Source: Porticoccaceae bacterium (GTDB lineage: Bacteria > Pseudomonadota > Gammaproteobacteria > Pseudomonadales > Porticoccaceae). Taken from it: DNA of 51,306 nucleotides. Position 1 is the first letter of the stretch. Each line of letters starts with the position of its first letter. The position numbers and the translations under genes are program-made. The notes under the pieces are model-generated. The model was not told the DNA's origin, made no database searches, and was given only the letters and a program-made list of their open reading frames with translations. The stretch spans positions 1 through 51,306 of the forward strand of contig CACEBC010000013.1 of the NCBI GenBank assembly GCA_902557735.1. Direction: 5' to 3'. Positions 9,848 through 19,253 of this stretch are shown piece after piece.

Positions 9848-9875
9848 TTGATAAAGCAAATATACCTTATATACT
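9848..9875 (+). promoter_or_regulatory. Candidate promoter for the RDD gene
   Basis: TTGATA (9848-9853), a 16-base spacer and TATACT (9870-9875) form a good sigma-70 match 33 bases before the ATG at 9909. The 145-base gap between divergent rlmB and this gene holds nothing else I recognise. Confidence 0.5.
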
Positions 9876-9908
9876 CAAAATACAGAAAATGTAATTACTG
9901 TCGAGCCC

Positions 9909-10379
9909 ATGGGAAACCACACTGCGCCAAAAACAGCCGGACTCTTCCGAAGATTGACGAGTCTTACTTATGATTGTTTTCTTCTGTTTGCGATCACGAT
10001 GGCTTATGGGGTGTTACTTTTATCAGGACAAATTCTACTGCTTGGCGTAGATGGTGCGTTGATTCACGCCCCAAAGGCCCTGGAGCAATGGTCAAGCATG
10101 TTGGGTCTTTACATTGTTCTTTCCGGTTACTTCATTTTAAGTTGGCGAAAGAAAGGCCAAACTTTGGGAATGAAATCATGGCGAATAAAGCTTGAGACCA
10201 ACGAAGGAGACGCTCCAAGCCCTAGTCAGTGTATCTCGCGCTGCATATTGGCTCCTATATCTATGGCCATCGGAGGTGTGGGGTTTTTTTGGTGTTTATT
10301 ACCGCCCAGTTATTCATGTCTTCACGATCTAATTACGTCTACTAGGGTGGTCCTCGTTCCCGGAAACCGAGGCTCTTAA
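9909..10379 (+). CDS. RDD family membrane protein
   Basis: A 156-residue inner-membrane protein. It starts with the RDD-domain pattern AGLFRRLTSLTYD, has two membrane segments in the first half (about 24-42 and 62-80), the conserved WRKKGQTLGMKSWRIKL loop, a further hydrophobic segment, and ends with the CLHDLITSTRVVLV pattern matching the family C-terminus. The three name residues Arg, Asp, Asp are visible. Biochemical role is unknown; some RDD proteins have been linked to ion transport. RDD genes are often found near lptG in gammaproteobacteria; here glpK lies between them. Confidence 0.85.
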   Translation: MGNHTAPKTAGLFRRLTSLTYDCFLLFAITMAYGVLLLSGQILLLGVDGALIHAPKALEQWSSMLGLYIVLSGYFILSWRKKGQTLGMKSWRIKLETNEGDAPSPSQCISRCILAPISMAIGGVGFFWCLLPPSYSCLHDLITSTRVVLVPGNRGS

Positions 10380-10461
10380 TACCACAGTCAAAATAATTAA
10401 TTGAGATTCTCCGTTGAATTATCCGTCAGATAGCTAGTTGTCAGATACAGGAAAGACAGTT

Positions 10462-11955
10462 ATGAAAGAAAATGAATTTGTAATGGCAATTGATCAAGGC
10501 ACCACCTCTTCTAGAACCATACTATTCGATTACCAATATTCAATAAAATCAATGTCTCAAATCGACCTAACCCAGTATTTTCCCAGTTCAGGTTGGGTAG
10601 AGCATTCACCAGATGAAATCTGGCAAAGCACCGTCGAGACAGCAAAACAAGCCATGAGAAATCGTGACATAGCTGCCAGCCAAGTAACCAGCTTAGGCAT
10701 AACAAATCAGCGTGAGACAACAATTATTTGGAATAAGAGAACAAGCAAGCCCATATACAATGCGATTGTTTGGCAAGATCGTCGCACCTCTGATTATTGT
10801 AACGCGTTAAAAAACCAAGGCCTCGAGAAAACGATTACTGAAAAGACAGGGTTACTTTTAGATCCATATTTTTCTGCGTCAAAAATTGCTTGGATTTTAG
10901 ACAACGTTGATGGGGCGAGGTCAGCAGCCAAAAATGGTGAACTTGCCTTTGGAAATGTGGACAGTTGGCTAATTTGGAATTTGACCTCAGGTGAAAAACA
11001 TCTTACCGACATAACAAATGCCTCGCGGACAATGCTTTTCAATATTGCTCGCCAAGATTGGGATTATGAACTTCTCGATATGTTTGAGATACCTGACACC
11101 ATGCTTCCTGAGGTGAAAGATTGCAGTTATGAATTTGGCATAACCACGCCATCGTTATTTTCAAGTCCGATAAGTATTTGTGGCGTTGCCGGAGATCAGC
11201 AAGCAGCTGCTCTGGGTCAAGCCTGCTTTGCCCCTGGAATGCTGAAGGCAACCTATGGGACTGGTGGCTTCGCTTTACTTAATACTGGCTCTGACATAGC
11301 GCGCTCTACTCGAAGATTGCTGTCGACCATAGCATATCGCATAAATGGAGAGACAACCTTTGCTTTGGAAGGCTCAATTTTTTGTGCTGGAGCATCAGTT
11401 AAATGGTTCCAAGAAAAACTGCAATTCATACGAAGCCCCAAAGATATCGGGTCCTTAGCTAGCAATTCGGACTTAAATCAAGAGGTATACATGGTTCCTG
11501 CTTTCACCGGTCTAGGAGCTCCATGGTGGGATGCTGATGCGCGCGCCGCATTTTCGGGCATGACCCTGGATAGTGGCCCAGAAGAATTAGCCCGAGCAAT
11601 ACTAGAATCGGTATGCTACCAGACTTATGACTTGCTATTGGCTATGAGATCAGATTGGCAAAACGATTTCGAAACAATATTAAGAGTTGATGGCGGTATG
11701 GCTTCCAGTGATTGGACAATGCAGTGCCTTTCCGATATTTTGCAAACGCAAATTGATCGACCAGCAGTGATTGAAACATCGGCCTTAGGCGCCGCTTGGT
11801 TGGCAGCATCGACAGTCGGCGCTTGGCCACAAAAAGAGGATTTTCAACAAAACTGGCTTTGCCAAAAAACGTTCTCTCCTAAGATGCCAATTGATCGACG
11901 CGACACCAAAGTTGCTGGCTGGAATGATGCCATTAAACGCGTGTTGTCCCAGTAA
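10462..11955 (+). CDS. glpK: Glycerol kinase
   Basis: FGGY-family kinase that phosphorylates glycerol to sn-glycerol 3-phosphate. From ATG at 10462 it is 497 residues; a longer in-frame TTG start (10438) exists, but GGAAAGA lies before the chosen ATG and the next residues reach the AIDQGTTSSRTILFD phosphate motif as expected. Other signatures are GWVEHSPDEIW, NQRETTIIWN, IVWQDRRT, GVAGDQQAA, TYGTGGFALLNTG and EGSIFCAGASVKWF. Neither glpF nor glpD is adjacent, so uptake and the dehydrogenase must be elsewhere. It ends 11 bases from the convergent lptG. Confidence 0.96.
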   Translation: MKENEFVMAIDQGTTSSRTILFDYQYSIKSMSQIDLTQYFPSSGWVEHSPDEIWQSTVETAKQAMRNRDIAASQVTSLGITNQRETTIIWNKRTSKPIYNAIVWQDRRTSDYCNALKNQGLEKTITEKTGLLLDPYFSASKIAWILDNVDGARSAAKNGELAFGNVDSWLIWNLTSGEKHLTDITNASRTMLFNIARQDWDYELLDMFEIPDTMLPEVKDCSYEFGITTPSLFSSPISICGVAGDQQAAALGQACFAPGMLKATYGTGGFALLNTGSDIARSTRRLLSTIAYRINGETTFALEGSIFCAGASVKWFQEKLQFIRSPKDIGSLASNSDLNQEVYMVPAFTGLGAPWWDADARAAFSGMTLDSGPEELARAILESVCYQTYDLLLAMRSDWQNDFETILRVDGGMASSDWTMQCLSDILQTQIDRPAVIETSALGAAWLAASTVGAWPQKEDFQQNWLCQKTFSPKMPIDRRDTKVAGWNDAIKRVLSQ

Positions 11956-11966
11956 AAAGTTGTACA

Positions 11967-13034
11967 TTATCGTTCTCTGTGCAACAAGTATAACCCACCG
12001 ACTATGCACACCATCGCTGGAACCATAACAGCGAACAGTGGTGAGAAACCCATCACAATGCTCGTGGGACCAATCATATCCTGAAAAATGTTAAAGACCA
12101 CCCCCACAAGAACGCCTACAAAGATTTTTGAACCTATCGTGGAATTTCGAAGAGGGCCGAAGACAAATGATATTCCTAACATCACCAATCCCAGTATCAC
12201 AATCGGTTGAGTAATTTTCCTCCAAAACGCTAATTCATGAACAGATGCTCTCGCGCCTTGCTGCTTCAGAAAATTTATATGGTAAAACAATGTGGACATT
12301 GACAATTTGTCCTCTGAAAGCGTGTTCGCAATCAACAATTGTGGACTCAATTCTGATTTCCAGATGCGAGTTAACTGTTTGTCAACTTCAGTGTGATCGG
12401 GATAAAAACGTGTAATCGAGACGTTCTCCTCAACCCAATGCCCTGCGGCACTGTTATAGGTAGCTCTGGAAGCAAAACTAGCCTCTGAAATGTGTTTGTC
12501 TTCTGGAAAATTGTAGCGAGCAACACCAAATAGAACACCGCCCGGGAAAACAGCATTAAAATGCATGAACTGTGTACCCTCTCTTATCCAAAGTCCAGAG
12601 GCGGAATCGAGGGTTGATTCCCCTTTACGTAGATATTGTCTCTGGCCATTCGCCAATTGATCGAGGTAAGGTGCCATATACTCGCCAAGAAAAACCCCAA
12701 TAAATATAAAGACTAATACAGGCCGAAAAACAAAGATTACTAATCGAAATATGGAAATGCCCGCAGCCCGCATGACTATTAACTCGCTATTATTGGCTAA
12801 TTGTCCGAGACCGAAGAGACACCCGACCAAAGTTGCAACAGGTATGTACTCATGCACCCTAGATGGGATAGTGGTGGCTACGTAAATGATAACGTCATAA
12901 AACTGATAATTATTTCGAATTGAATCAGTTTCATCTATTACAGCCGCAATGGCATCTAATCCGACGATAACTAGTAAAGCGATTGAAATTGAATGAAGTA
13001 CTTCCCTTCCAATATAACCAGATATTCGGCGCAT
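11967..13034 (-). CDS. lptG: LPS export permease LptG
   Basis: Inner-membrane subunit of the LptB2FG transporter that extracts lipopolysaccharide for the periplasmic bridge. It is 355 residues with the YjgP/YjgQ layout: an N-terminal helix, two more early helices (LVGCLFGLGQLANNSELIVMRAAGIS is the coupling region), a periplasmic beta-jellyroll (about 130-270), and three C-terminal helices. The best start is ATG at 13034, sharing a base with the lptF stop (TGATG). lptF-lptG form one unit, convergent to glpK. Confidence 0.94.
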   Translation of the reverse strand: MRRISGYIGREVLHSISIALLVIVGLDAIAAVIDETDSIRNNYQFYDVIIYVATTIPSRVHEYIPVATLVGCLFGLGQLANNSELIVMRAAGISIFRLVIFVFRPVLVFIFIGVFLGEYMAPYLDQLANGQRQYLRKGESTLDSASGLWIREGTQFMHFNAVFPGGVLFGVARYNFPEDKHISEASFASRATYNSAAGHWVEENVSITRFYPDHTEVDKQLTRIWKSELSPQLLIANTLSEDKLSMSTLFYHINFLKQQGARASVHELAFWRKITQPIVILGLVMLGISFVFGPLRNSTIGSKIFVGVLVGVVFNIFQDMIGPTSIVMGFSPLFAVMVPAMVCIVGGLYLLHRER

Positions 13035-14149
13035 CACGATTGCTCTTTTTTCAAGCTCAAAGCTATCTTTAACAGTGGTCGATTATCCCTTCGAATCATC
13101 AATGAAGCGCCGATCAAAATAAATACAATATGCAGTGGCATTAGAGTAATGGAAACTGGGATAACCTCTGATTCGATAGCTCCTTTCAATGCATTCAAGC
13201 TTAAAACGTAGGCAAAATAAATAATTATTCCAGGTAATAACTTAGCATAGCCGCCTTGCCGAGGTTTCGTTCGGCTGAGCGGCCAAGCTAAAAAAGCCAC
13301 TACAAACGTCATAATTGGCAATGACAAACGCCATTGAAGAGCTGCTTGAAGTTTGGGATCATTTGATTCAAACAAGTGCGCTGATGATAGTGATTCAGCA
13401 ACAGATTCTTGTTTAAAACTCTCATTGTCAGCTAGTCTTATGCCGTACTCTTGAAAATTTGTAATCTGGTAGTCATAACTCCCGGGTACCCCATCGACTC
13501 GTATACCATTATTGAGCACAAGATACTGCTCCGAAGCATTATCTCCCCTTTGTTGCAATCCCTCGCCCGCAATAACCATTACAACCCGAGAAAGTGGTCT
13601 GGCATCAGAGTCATCAGTCATAACGAGAAAAACATTGTTCAATGTGTTATTGGCGGAAAGTTCATCCGCATAAATAACGCCTTTATCCTCCCTGAGAGGG
13701 TAGAATCTTTTTGCTGCCACATTATCGATCTCGCTCCTATTTTTTTGGGCACGAACAACCACATCATATTTCGCCATGCCGGAGGGCGAAATAACCAAAC
13801 TGAGTGATCCCACTATGGCCGCAAGAATACTCGCAATCGCAAGAACATACACAAAAAGTTTTTTTTCAGAAAATCCACATGCGTATAGCACTGTAATCTC
13901 ATTCTCGCCATTCATCCTACCCAAGGTAAGAAGCAAACCCAGAAAAAAAGCCAAAGGGAGAACCAATTCCAAAAAAGCCGGTATCCTATAACCAAGCATG
14001 GCTATCATAATGCTGAGGTCCATTGCGCTTGCGGCTACTTCAGCCAGGTATTTCACCAAGCGCCCGCTGACCAATATTAGCAATAGTACAATGCAAACCG
14101 AAAAGGTTGAAAAAAGTATTTCTCGAAGGAAATAACGGAAAATAATCAC
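13034..14149 (-). CDS. lptF: LPS export permease LptF
   Basis: Partner of LptG in the LPS exporter. It is 371 residues: N-terminal helix (IIFRYFLREILFSTFSVC), two helices with the coupling segment LGRMNGENEITVLYACGFSEK, a large periplasmic jellyroll domain (about 120-255), and C-terminal helices with the AFLAWPLSRTKPRQGG loop. Start is GTG at 14149. The gene is divergent from pepA and followed by lptG with a one-base overlap, the order seen across gammaproteobacteria. Confidence 0.94.
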   Translation of the reverse strand: MIIFRYFLREILFSTFSVCIVLLLILVSGRLVKYLAEVAASAMDLSIMIAMLGYRIPAFLELVLPLAFFLGLLLTLGRMNGENEITVLYACGFSEKKLFVYVLAIASILAAIVGSLSLVISPSGMAKYDVVVRAQKNRSEIDNVAAKRFYPLREDKGVIYADELSANNTLNNVFLVMTDDSDARPLSRVVMVIAGEGLQQRGDNASEQYLVLNNGIRVDGVPGSYDYQITNFQEYGIRLADNESFKQESVAESLSSAHLFESNDPKLQAALQWRLSLPIMTFVVAFLAWPLSRTKPRQGGYAKLLPGIIIYFAYVLSLNALKGAIESEVIPVSITLMPLHIVFILIGASLMIRRDNRPLLKIALSLKKEQS

Positions 14150-14196
14150 ATTGCTATCTCTAATAAGACTTGGGTCACCGAAAACAAACTGGTATC

Positions 14197-14224
14197 TTTA
14201 TAACATGGTTTCCGAACATCTCAA
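14197..14224 (-). promoter_or_regulatory. Candidate promoter for lptF-lptG
   Basis: On the minus strand TTGAGA (14224-14219), a 16-base spacer and TATAAA (14202-14197) give a good sigma-70 match about 48 bases before the lptF GTG. It lies in the 88-base divergent gap with pepA, so the two promoters must interleave. Confidence 0.5.
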
Positions 14225-14237
14225 AAAGGATCTATCT

Positions 14238-15695
14238 ATGGATTTTAAAGCGACCTCAGCAAATCCGCTTCAGCTAAACGTTGATTGCTTGATTGTTCTC
14301 ACCGACGGCAAATTGTCTCATACTCAGACAGGCGCGCATGAAACTCTATTTGCAGAACTTAGATTGTTGGTAAAAGCTGTAAACTTCGATGGGAAACATG
14401 GGTCTGTAGAAAAAATTCACACTCCAACAATGCCTTTCAAACAAATCATCTTTGTTGGCACAGATGGCGCAAATACAAATCAACAGAAATTGGCCAACAT
14501 AAAAACTGCTGCCAATCAAGCGATCAGAATCAATGCCAAGAAAGTATTGTGGATTGAAACCTTTGAATCGAAGGATTTAGGATGGCAAAGCTCCGGTGCC
14601 GCAAGTAGTTTAATTCAAGCCAGCTACAGATATGCGAAAAGCAAAAAAATCAAACCAAGTGCGCCCAAAACTATTCTTTTCTGGACACCAAAAAAAAGCC
14701 AAATCAAAATAATAAAATCTGGGCTAGATTTTGGAGCATCAGTTGGAAAAGGAGTCAATTGCTCGAGAGCGCTCGGAAACCTTCCGGCAAATATATGTAC
14801 CCCGACATACCTCGCTAAAACGGCCCGAGAGATGGGAAAAGCTTGTTCAAAGCTCTCAACCAGAATTATCAATGAAGACGAAATGAAGAAATTGCGCATG
14901 GGGGCGTTACTTTCGGTGACTGCTGGCACGGTCGAGCCCGCAAAATTCATTGTCATGAATTACCGGGGAACCGATTCGACTAAGCCGCCTGTTATTTTAA
15001 TTGGTAAGGCGGTCACCTTCGACTCAGGAGGAATAAGCATTAAACCCTCAGGTGGAATGGACGAAATGAAGTTCGATATGTGTGGTGGGGCTGCAATTTT
15101 TGGAGTTATGGAAGCGCTCATATCTACTGAACTAGCGCTAAACGTCGTGGGTTTGGTTCCTGCGGTGGAAAATATGCCTAGTGGTGCAGCCACAAAACCA
15201 GGGGATGTTGTAACTAGCATGTCCGGTCAAACTATCGAAGTGCTCAATACCGATGCCGAGGGCAGACTTATCTTATGCGATGCAATTACATTTGCCGAAC
15301 GTTTTAAACCCAAAGCCGTTATTGATGTGGCCACGCTAACAGGAGCATGCGTTATGGCGCTAGGAAAACACGCTTCAGGACTGATGACCAACGATGACAA
15401 TCTAGGTCAGGTAATCAAAGATTGCGGGGCGCGCTGTGGTGATAGAGTATGGATGCTGCCACTCTGGGAAGATTATGATAAACAATTAAAGAGCAACTTT
15501 GCCGACATGGCTAATATTGGAGGACGTGAGGCTGGGGCCATAACAGCAGGATGTTTCCTAGCACGTTTTGCAAAGAAATTGCGGTGGGCACACATCGACA
15601 TAGCTGGCACCGCATGGGTATCTGGCAAACAGAAAGGTGCTACAGGGCGTCCAGTTCCTCTTTTAATGGATTACTTATCTAACTGCACAGATTAA
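14238..15695 (+). CDS. pepA: Leucyl aminopeptidase (M17 family)
   Basis: Two-metal aminopeptidase removing N-terminal residues; in E. coli PepA also binds DNA in recombination and gene control. From ATG at 14238 it is 485 residues. An upstream in-frame TTG exists, but AAGGA precedes the chosen ATG and the N-terminus MDFKATSANP suits the family. Metal and catalytic motifs are clear: GKAVTFDSGGISIKPSGGM, FDMCGGAA, and the M17 signature NTDAEGRL. The C-terminus has the FAKKLRWAHIDIAGTAW pattern. It heads the pepA-holC-valS group. Confidence 0.95.
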   Translation: MDFKATSANPLQLNVDCLIVLTDGKLSHTQTGAHETLFAELRLLVKAVNFDGKHGSVEKIHTPTMPFKQIIFVGTDGANTNQQKLANIKTAANQAIRINAKKVLWIETFESKDLGWQSSGAASSLIQASYRYAKSKKIKPSAPKTILFWTPKKSQIKIIKSGLDFGASVGKGVNCSRALGNLPANICTPTYLAKTAREMGKACSKLSTRIINEDEMKKLRMGALLSVTAGTVEPAKFIVMNYRGTDSTKPPVILIGKAVTFDSGGISIKPSGGMDEMKFDMCGGAAIFGVMEALISTELALNVVGLVPAVENMPSGAATKPGDVVTSMSGQTIEVLNTDAEGRLILCDAITFAERFKPKAVIDVATLTGACVMALGKHASGLMTNDDNLGQVIKDCGARCGDRVWMLPLWEDYDKQLKSNFADMANIGGREAGAITAGCFLARFAKKLRWAHIDIAGTAWVSGKQKGATGRPVPLLMDYLSNCTD

Positions 15696-15720
15696 GTCTC
15701 AGGAGATTCCCCCCTGCAAA

Positions 15721-16161
15721 ATGACTAAAGTTTCCTTTTATAAATTAAATAATAATTTAACCCCACTCTGTTTCGTTTGCTCATTGGTTAAAATGGCTCA
15801 TGACGCAAACAGGCAGGTACTTTGCCAGGTCCCAAACCACCAAGTTGCTAATTCCTTAGATAAACTTCTATGGACTAACGATATTGTCTCCTTTCTTCCG
15901 CATGGGATCGGATCAGCCAGTATGCCTATCGCAATAAGCAACGATCCACTTCCTGGCGAACACTATCAACTTTTGATTAATCTTTGTAACGAAATTCCCG
16001 AGTGGTTTAGTCGGTTTGAACGAATCATTGAAATAGTGGGCTCAGATATAAAAGAGCGGAACTTCAAGCGGGCAAACTTCCAATTTTACAATGAACGAGG
16101 TTATCCACTCGCTTTTTTTGATCTAACCAAGGAGACTAAAAGCGAAGAGCCAGAGATCTGA
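15721..16161 (+). CDS. holC: DNA polymerase III chi subunit
   Basis: Clamp-loader accessory protein that binds psi and single-stranded DNA-binding protein. It is 146 residues, close to E. coli HolC. The start TKVSFYKL, the LVKMAHDANRQVLCQVPN segment, the DKLLWT motif and the SFLPHG motif are typical; an EHYQLLINLCNEIP strand follows and the C-terminus is short and acidic. It lies 25 bases after pepA with AGGAGA upstream and 239 bases before valS. Confidence 0.93.
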   Translation: MTKVSFYKLNNNLTPLCFVCSLVKMAHDANRQVLCQVPNHQVANSLDKLLWTNDIVSFLPHGIGSASMPIAISNDPLPGEHYQLLINLCNEIPEWFSRFERIIEIVGSDIKERNFKRANFQFYNERGYPLAFFDLTKETKSEEPEI

Positions 16162-16400
16162 TATGCAACTCAAGAGTTAATGATCTAAGTTTATTAGCGT
16201 AAAAACCAAGTATAGGGAAAAAGCAATTATTGAATATTTCTGTTTACCATGTGACAGAGTAGCGAAGAGCTTGATGAGCACCTATAATCTAACCTGTTTC
16301 ATAAAATGGCTACTCACAAAAACTGAGTAAATGTTAGTTTGAAAAAGATTGTTGTAACTCCATGAGTTATGCAAGTCGCTGTAAAAAGATCAATTAATTC
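16162..16400 (+). promoter_or_regulatory. Intergenic region before valS with three related inverted repeats
   Basis: This 239-base gap carries three inverted repeats sharing an ACTC/GAGT core: AACTC-AA-GAGTT (16167-16178), TACTCA-7 bases-TGAGTA (16311-16329) and TAACTC-CAT-GAGTTA (16355-16369). A TATAAT box sits at 16283-16288 without a clear -35. If transcription starts just after it, the last two repeats would be hairpins in the valS leader; otherwise they could be sites for a DNA-binding protein. I see no terminator U-run and no gene. Confidence 0.4.
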
Positions 16401-19253
16401 ATGGATAAGACATTTAACCCTCAGGCTATCGAAGAAAAGATTTATAAAGAATGGGAGAAAAATGGCTATTTTTCCCCCCAAGGCAGTAATGAACCATTTT
16501 CTATAGCTATACCTCCGCCCAATGTAACAGGTACCCTTCACATGGGTCATGCTCTGCAGTATGCGATCATGGATGCCATCGTACGCCGCCAAAGAATGAA
16601 AGGGAAAAATGTCTTGTGGCAGGTGGGAACTGATCATGCTGGGATAGCTACACAAATGGTGGTGGAACGCATGTTGGCCAGCGAGGGCAGTCCCGATCGC
16701 TTAAGTTTGGGTCGCGAAAGATTTATTAAAAAGATTTGGGAATGGAAAGAACATTCCGGAGATATTATAACGCGGCAAATGCGTCGACTCGGAAATTCGG
16801 TCGACTGGAGCAATGAGCGCTTCACGATGGATCAGAGTTTTAGCAAAAGTGTTCGCGATGTCTTCGTAAGGTTGTACAGGGAGAAACTGATCTATCGAGG
16901 AAAACGTTTGGTGAATTGGGATCCAAAATTAAAAACAGCTATTTCTGACTTGGAGGTCGAGAACCGAGAAGTGTTGGGCAAGATGTGGCACATCCGTTAT
17001 CCCCTGTCTAATAATATGAAAACCGCAAACGGCTCCGATCATATAATAGTTGCAACCACCCGGCCTGAGACAATGCTTGGAGATACGGGTGTCGCCGTTA
17101 ATCCCAAGGATCCAAGATACTCTGATCTAATCGGTTATTCCGTTAGAGTTCCCCTTGTGAATCGTCTAATCCCTATTATAGCCGATGATCATGCTCAAAT
17201 GGATAAAGGCACTGGATGCGTGAAAATTACTCCTGCACATGATTTTAATGACTATCAGGTTGGGCAAAGACATAAACTAAATATCATTAATATCTTTACT
17301 GAAACGGCGCAAATTCGTCAATCTGCAAATTGTCTGACGAGCGACGGCAACGAGGATACTGAGGTAAGCTCGTTTATACCGGAAGAATATCGAGACAAGG
17401 ACCGTTTTGAAGCGAGAGAAATGATAATTACTGACCTTTCAAAAGCAGGTTTGCTTGAATCAACTGAAGAAAATCTCATGATCATTCCATACGGAGATCG
17501 CAGTGGCACCATCATTGAGCCAATGTTGACCAATCAGTGGTATGTAAAGGCAAGTGAGCTATCCGGACCAGCTACTAAAGCCGTTAAGGAAAAACAAATA
17601 CAGTTTGTTCCTGAACAATATCAAAATATGTATTTCTCATGGATGAATGATCTCCAAGACTGGTGTATTTCAAGACAACTGTGGTGGGGTCATAGAATAC
17701 CAGCTTGGTATGATGAATCGGGCAAAGTATATGTTGGAGAAAGTGAGGAACAAATTAGACAAGAATTTGATCTGCAAAACACCCGCCTGATACAAGATCC
17801 CGACGTGCTTGACACGTGGTTCTCCTCTGGATTATGGACTTTTGCAACGCTTGGGTGGCCAGAGTTTTCGCCAAGACTCAAAGAGTTCCATCCTACAAGC
17901 GTTCTAGTGACGGGGTTTGATATTATTTTCTTTTGGGTTGCAAGAATGATAATGCTCTCTATGCATCTTCTTAGAGACGAACGCAATCAACCTGAAATCC
18001 CGTTCAAGACCGTGTATGTACACGGTCTCATAAGAGATGAACGGGGCGAAAAAATGTCAAAGTCAAAAGGTAATGTGATCGATCCATTGGACATGATTGA
18101 TGGCATCAGTCTTGCTTCACTTAAAGAGAAACGCACTGCTGGTATGATGCAACCGAAACTGGCAAAAACAATTATGGATCGAACAGCTCAGCAGTTCCCA
18201 GATGGAATATCGCCTCATGGCGCAGATGCGCTACGCTTCACGCTGTGCGCTCTCGCTTCGACCGGCAGAGATATTAACTGGGATATGAAAAGATTAGAAG
18301 GATATAGGAACTTTTGCAACAAGCTATGGAATGCCGCAAGATATGTTTTAACGAATGCTAAAGATCAAGACTGCGGACAAACAAGCAATTACGAACTAAG
18401 TGTCGCGGACCGCTGGATCATGTCTGCTTTGCAACGTGCTACACGGCTTGTTAATGATGCCTTTGAAAACTATCGCTTCGATCTTGCAGCAAATGCTATC
18501 TATGAATTCATCTGGAATGAATATTGTGACTGGTATTTGGAGCTAGTAAAACCGGTGATCGCAAGTAATCAGATCAGCGAGAAACGTAAAATAGGCGCTA
18601 GAAAAACTTTAATTCAAGTGCTAGAGACCATTCTGCGGTTGTCGCACCCAATTATACCTTTCATCACCGAAGAAATATGGGGAAACATTAACCCAATAAC
18701 TCGATCCGGCGGCCGATCGATAATGCTCCAAACTTATCCATCTATAAATGAAAATCTTTTAGACAGAAACGCGGAAGCGGACGTTGCTTGGATAAAAACC
18801 TTTGTCACAAGCATAAGAACGGTGCGTGCCGAAATGAATATCTCACCAGGAAAACCGCTCGTCGCCATACCGATTAATGTAAATCATGTGGACAGACAGC
18901 GCCTTGAAAATAATCGCTACATCATATGCAAACTCGCGAACCTGGAGGCGATAAAATGCAATTTACACAGTGAAAACTTGCCCAGAGGTTACAGCACATT
19001 TGCCAATGAATTAGAGATAGTAATCCCGATAACCGATTTAATCAACGTTAGTGAAGAACTAGGCCGTATAGAGTATCAGATAGCGAAGATGACTCTGAGC
19101 TGCGGAAAACTTCAGAAAAAATTAAACAACAAGAATTTTCGATTAAAAGCTCCAACCGAGGTAGTGGAGCGAGAGGAAGCGAAACTTGCAGACCAGCTAA
19201 GTATGATCAACAAGCTAACCAAAAGGAAACAAACCGTCAGAGATTTAGCCTAA
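16401..19253 (+). CDS. valS: Valyl-tRNA synthetase
   Basis: Class I synthetase that charges tRNA-Val and edits misactivated threonine. It is 950 residues, normal for a bacterial ValRS. The N-terminal NVTGTLHMGH holds the HIGH-type motif (47-50), the editing insertion begins near residue 190 (TTRPETMLGDTGVAVNP), and GEKMSKSKGNVIDP near residue 550 is the KMSKS loop. An anticodon-binding domain follows, and the last 65 residues or so form the charged coiled-coil arm typical of ValRS. The ribosome site is weak. Third gene of the conserved pepA-holC-valS set. Confidence 0.97.
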   Translation: MDKTFNPQAIEEKIYKEWEKNGYFSPQGSNEPFSIAIPPPNVTGTLHMGHALQYAIMDAIVRRQRMKGKNVLWQVGTDHAGIATQMVVERMLASEGSPDRLSLGRERFIKKIWEWKEHSGDIITRQMRRLGNSVDWSNERFTMDQSFSKSVRDVFVRLYREKLIYRGKRLVNWDPKLKTAISDLEVENREVLGKMWHIRYPLSNNMKTANGSDHIIVATTRPETMLGDTGVAVNPKDPRYSDLIGYSVRVPLVNRLIPIIADDHAQMDKGTGCVKITPAHDFNDYQVGQRHKLNIINIFTETAQIRQSANCLTSDGNEDTEVSSFIPEEYRDKDRFEAREMIITDLSKAGLLESTEENLMIIPYGDRSGTIIEPMLTNQWYVKASELSGPATKAVKEKQIQFVPEQYQNMYFSWMNDLQDWCISRQLWWGHRIPAWYDESGKVYVGESEEQIRQEFDLQNTRLIQDPDVLDTWFSSGLWTFATLGWPEFSPRLKEFHPTSVLVTGFDIIFFWVARMIMLSMHLLRDERNQPEIPFKTVYVHGLIRDERGEKMSKSKGNVIDPLDMIDGISLASLKEKRTAGMMQPKLAKTIMDRTAQQFPDGISPHGADALRFTLCALASTGRDINWDMKRLEGYRNFCNKLWNAARYVLTNAKDQDCGQTSNYELSVADRWIMSALQRATRLVNDAFENYRFDLAANAIYEFIWNEYCDWYLELVKPVIASNQISEKRKIGARKTLIQVLETILRLSHPIIPFITEEIWGNINPITRSGGRSIMLQTYPSINENLLDRNAEADVAWIKTFVTSIRTVRAEMNISPGKPLVAIPINVNHVDRQRLENNRYIICKLANLEAIKCNLHSENLPRGYSTFANELEIVIPITDLINVSEELGRIEYQIAKMTLSCGKLQKKLNNKNFRLKAPTEVVEREEAKLADQLSMINKLTKRKQTVRDLA

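Noticed and set aside
16141-16270. Direct repeat AGCGAAGAGC at 16141 and 16261
   Set aside because: Ten bases, one copy inside holC; likely chance and not tied to any element end.
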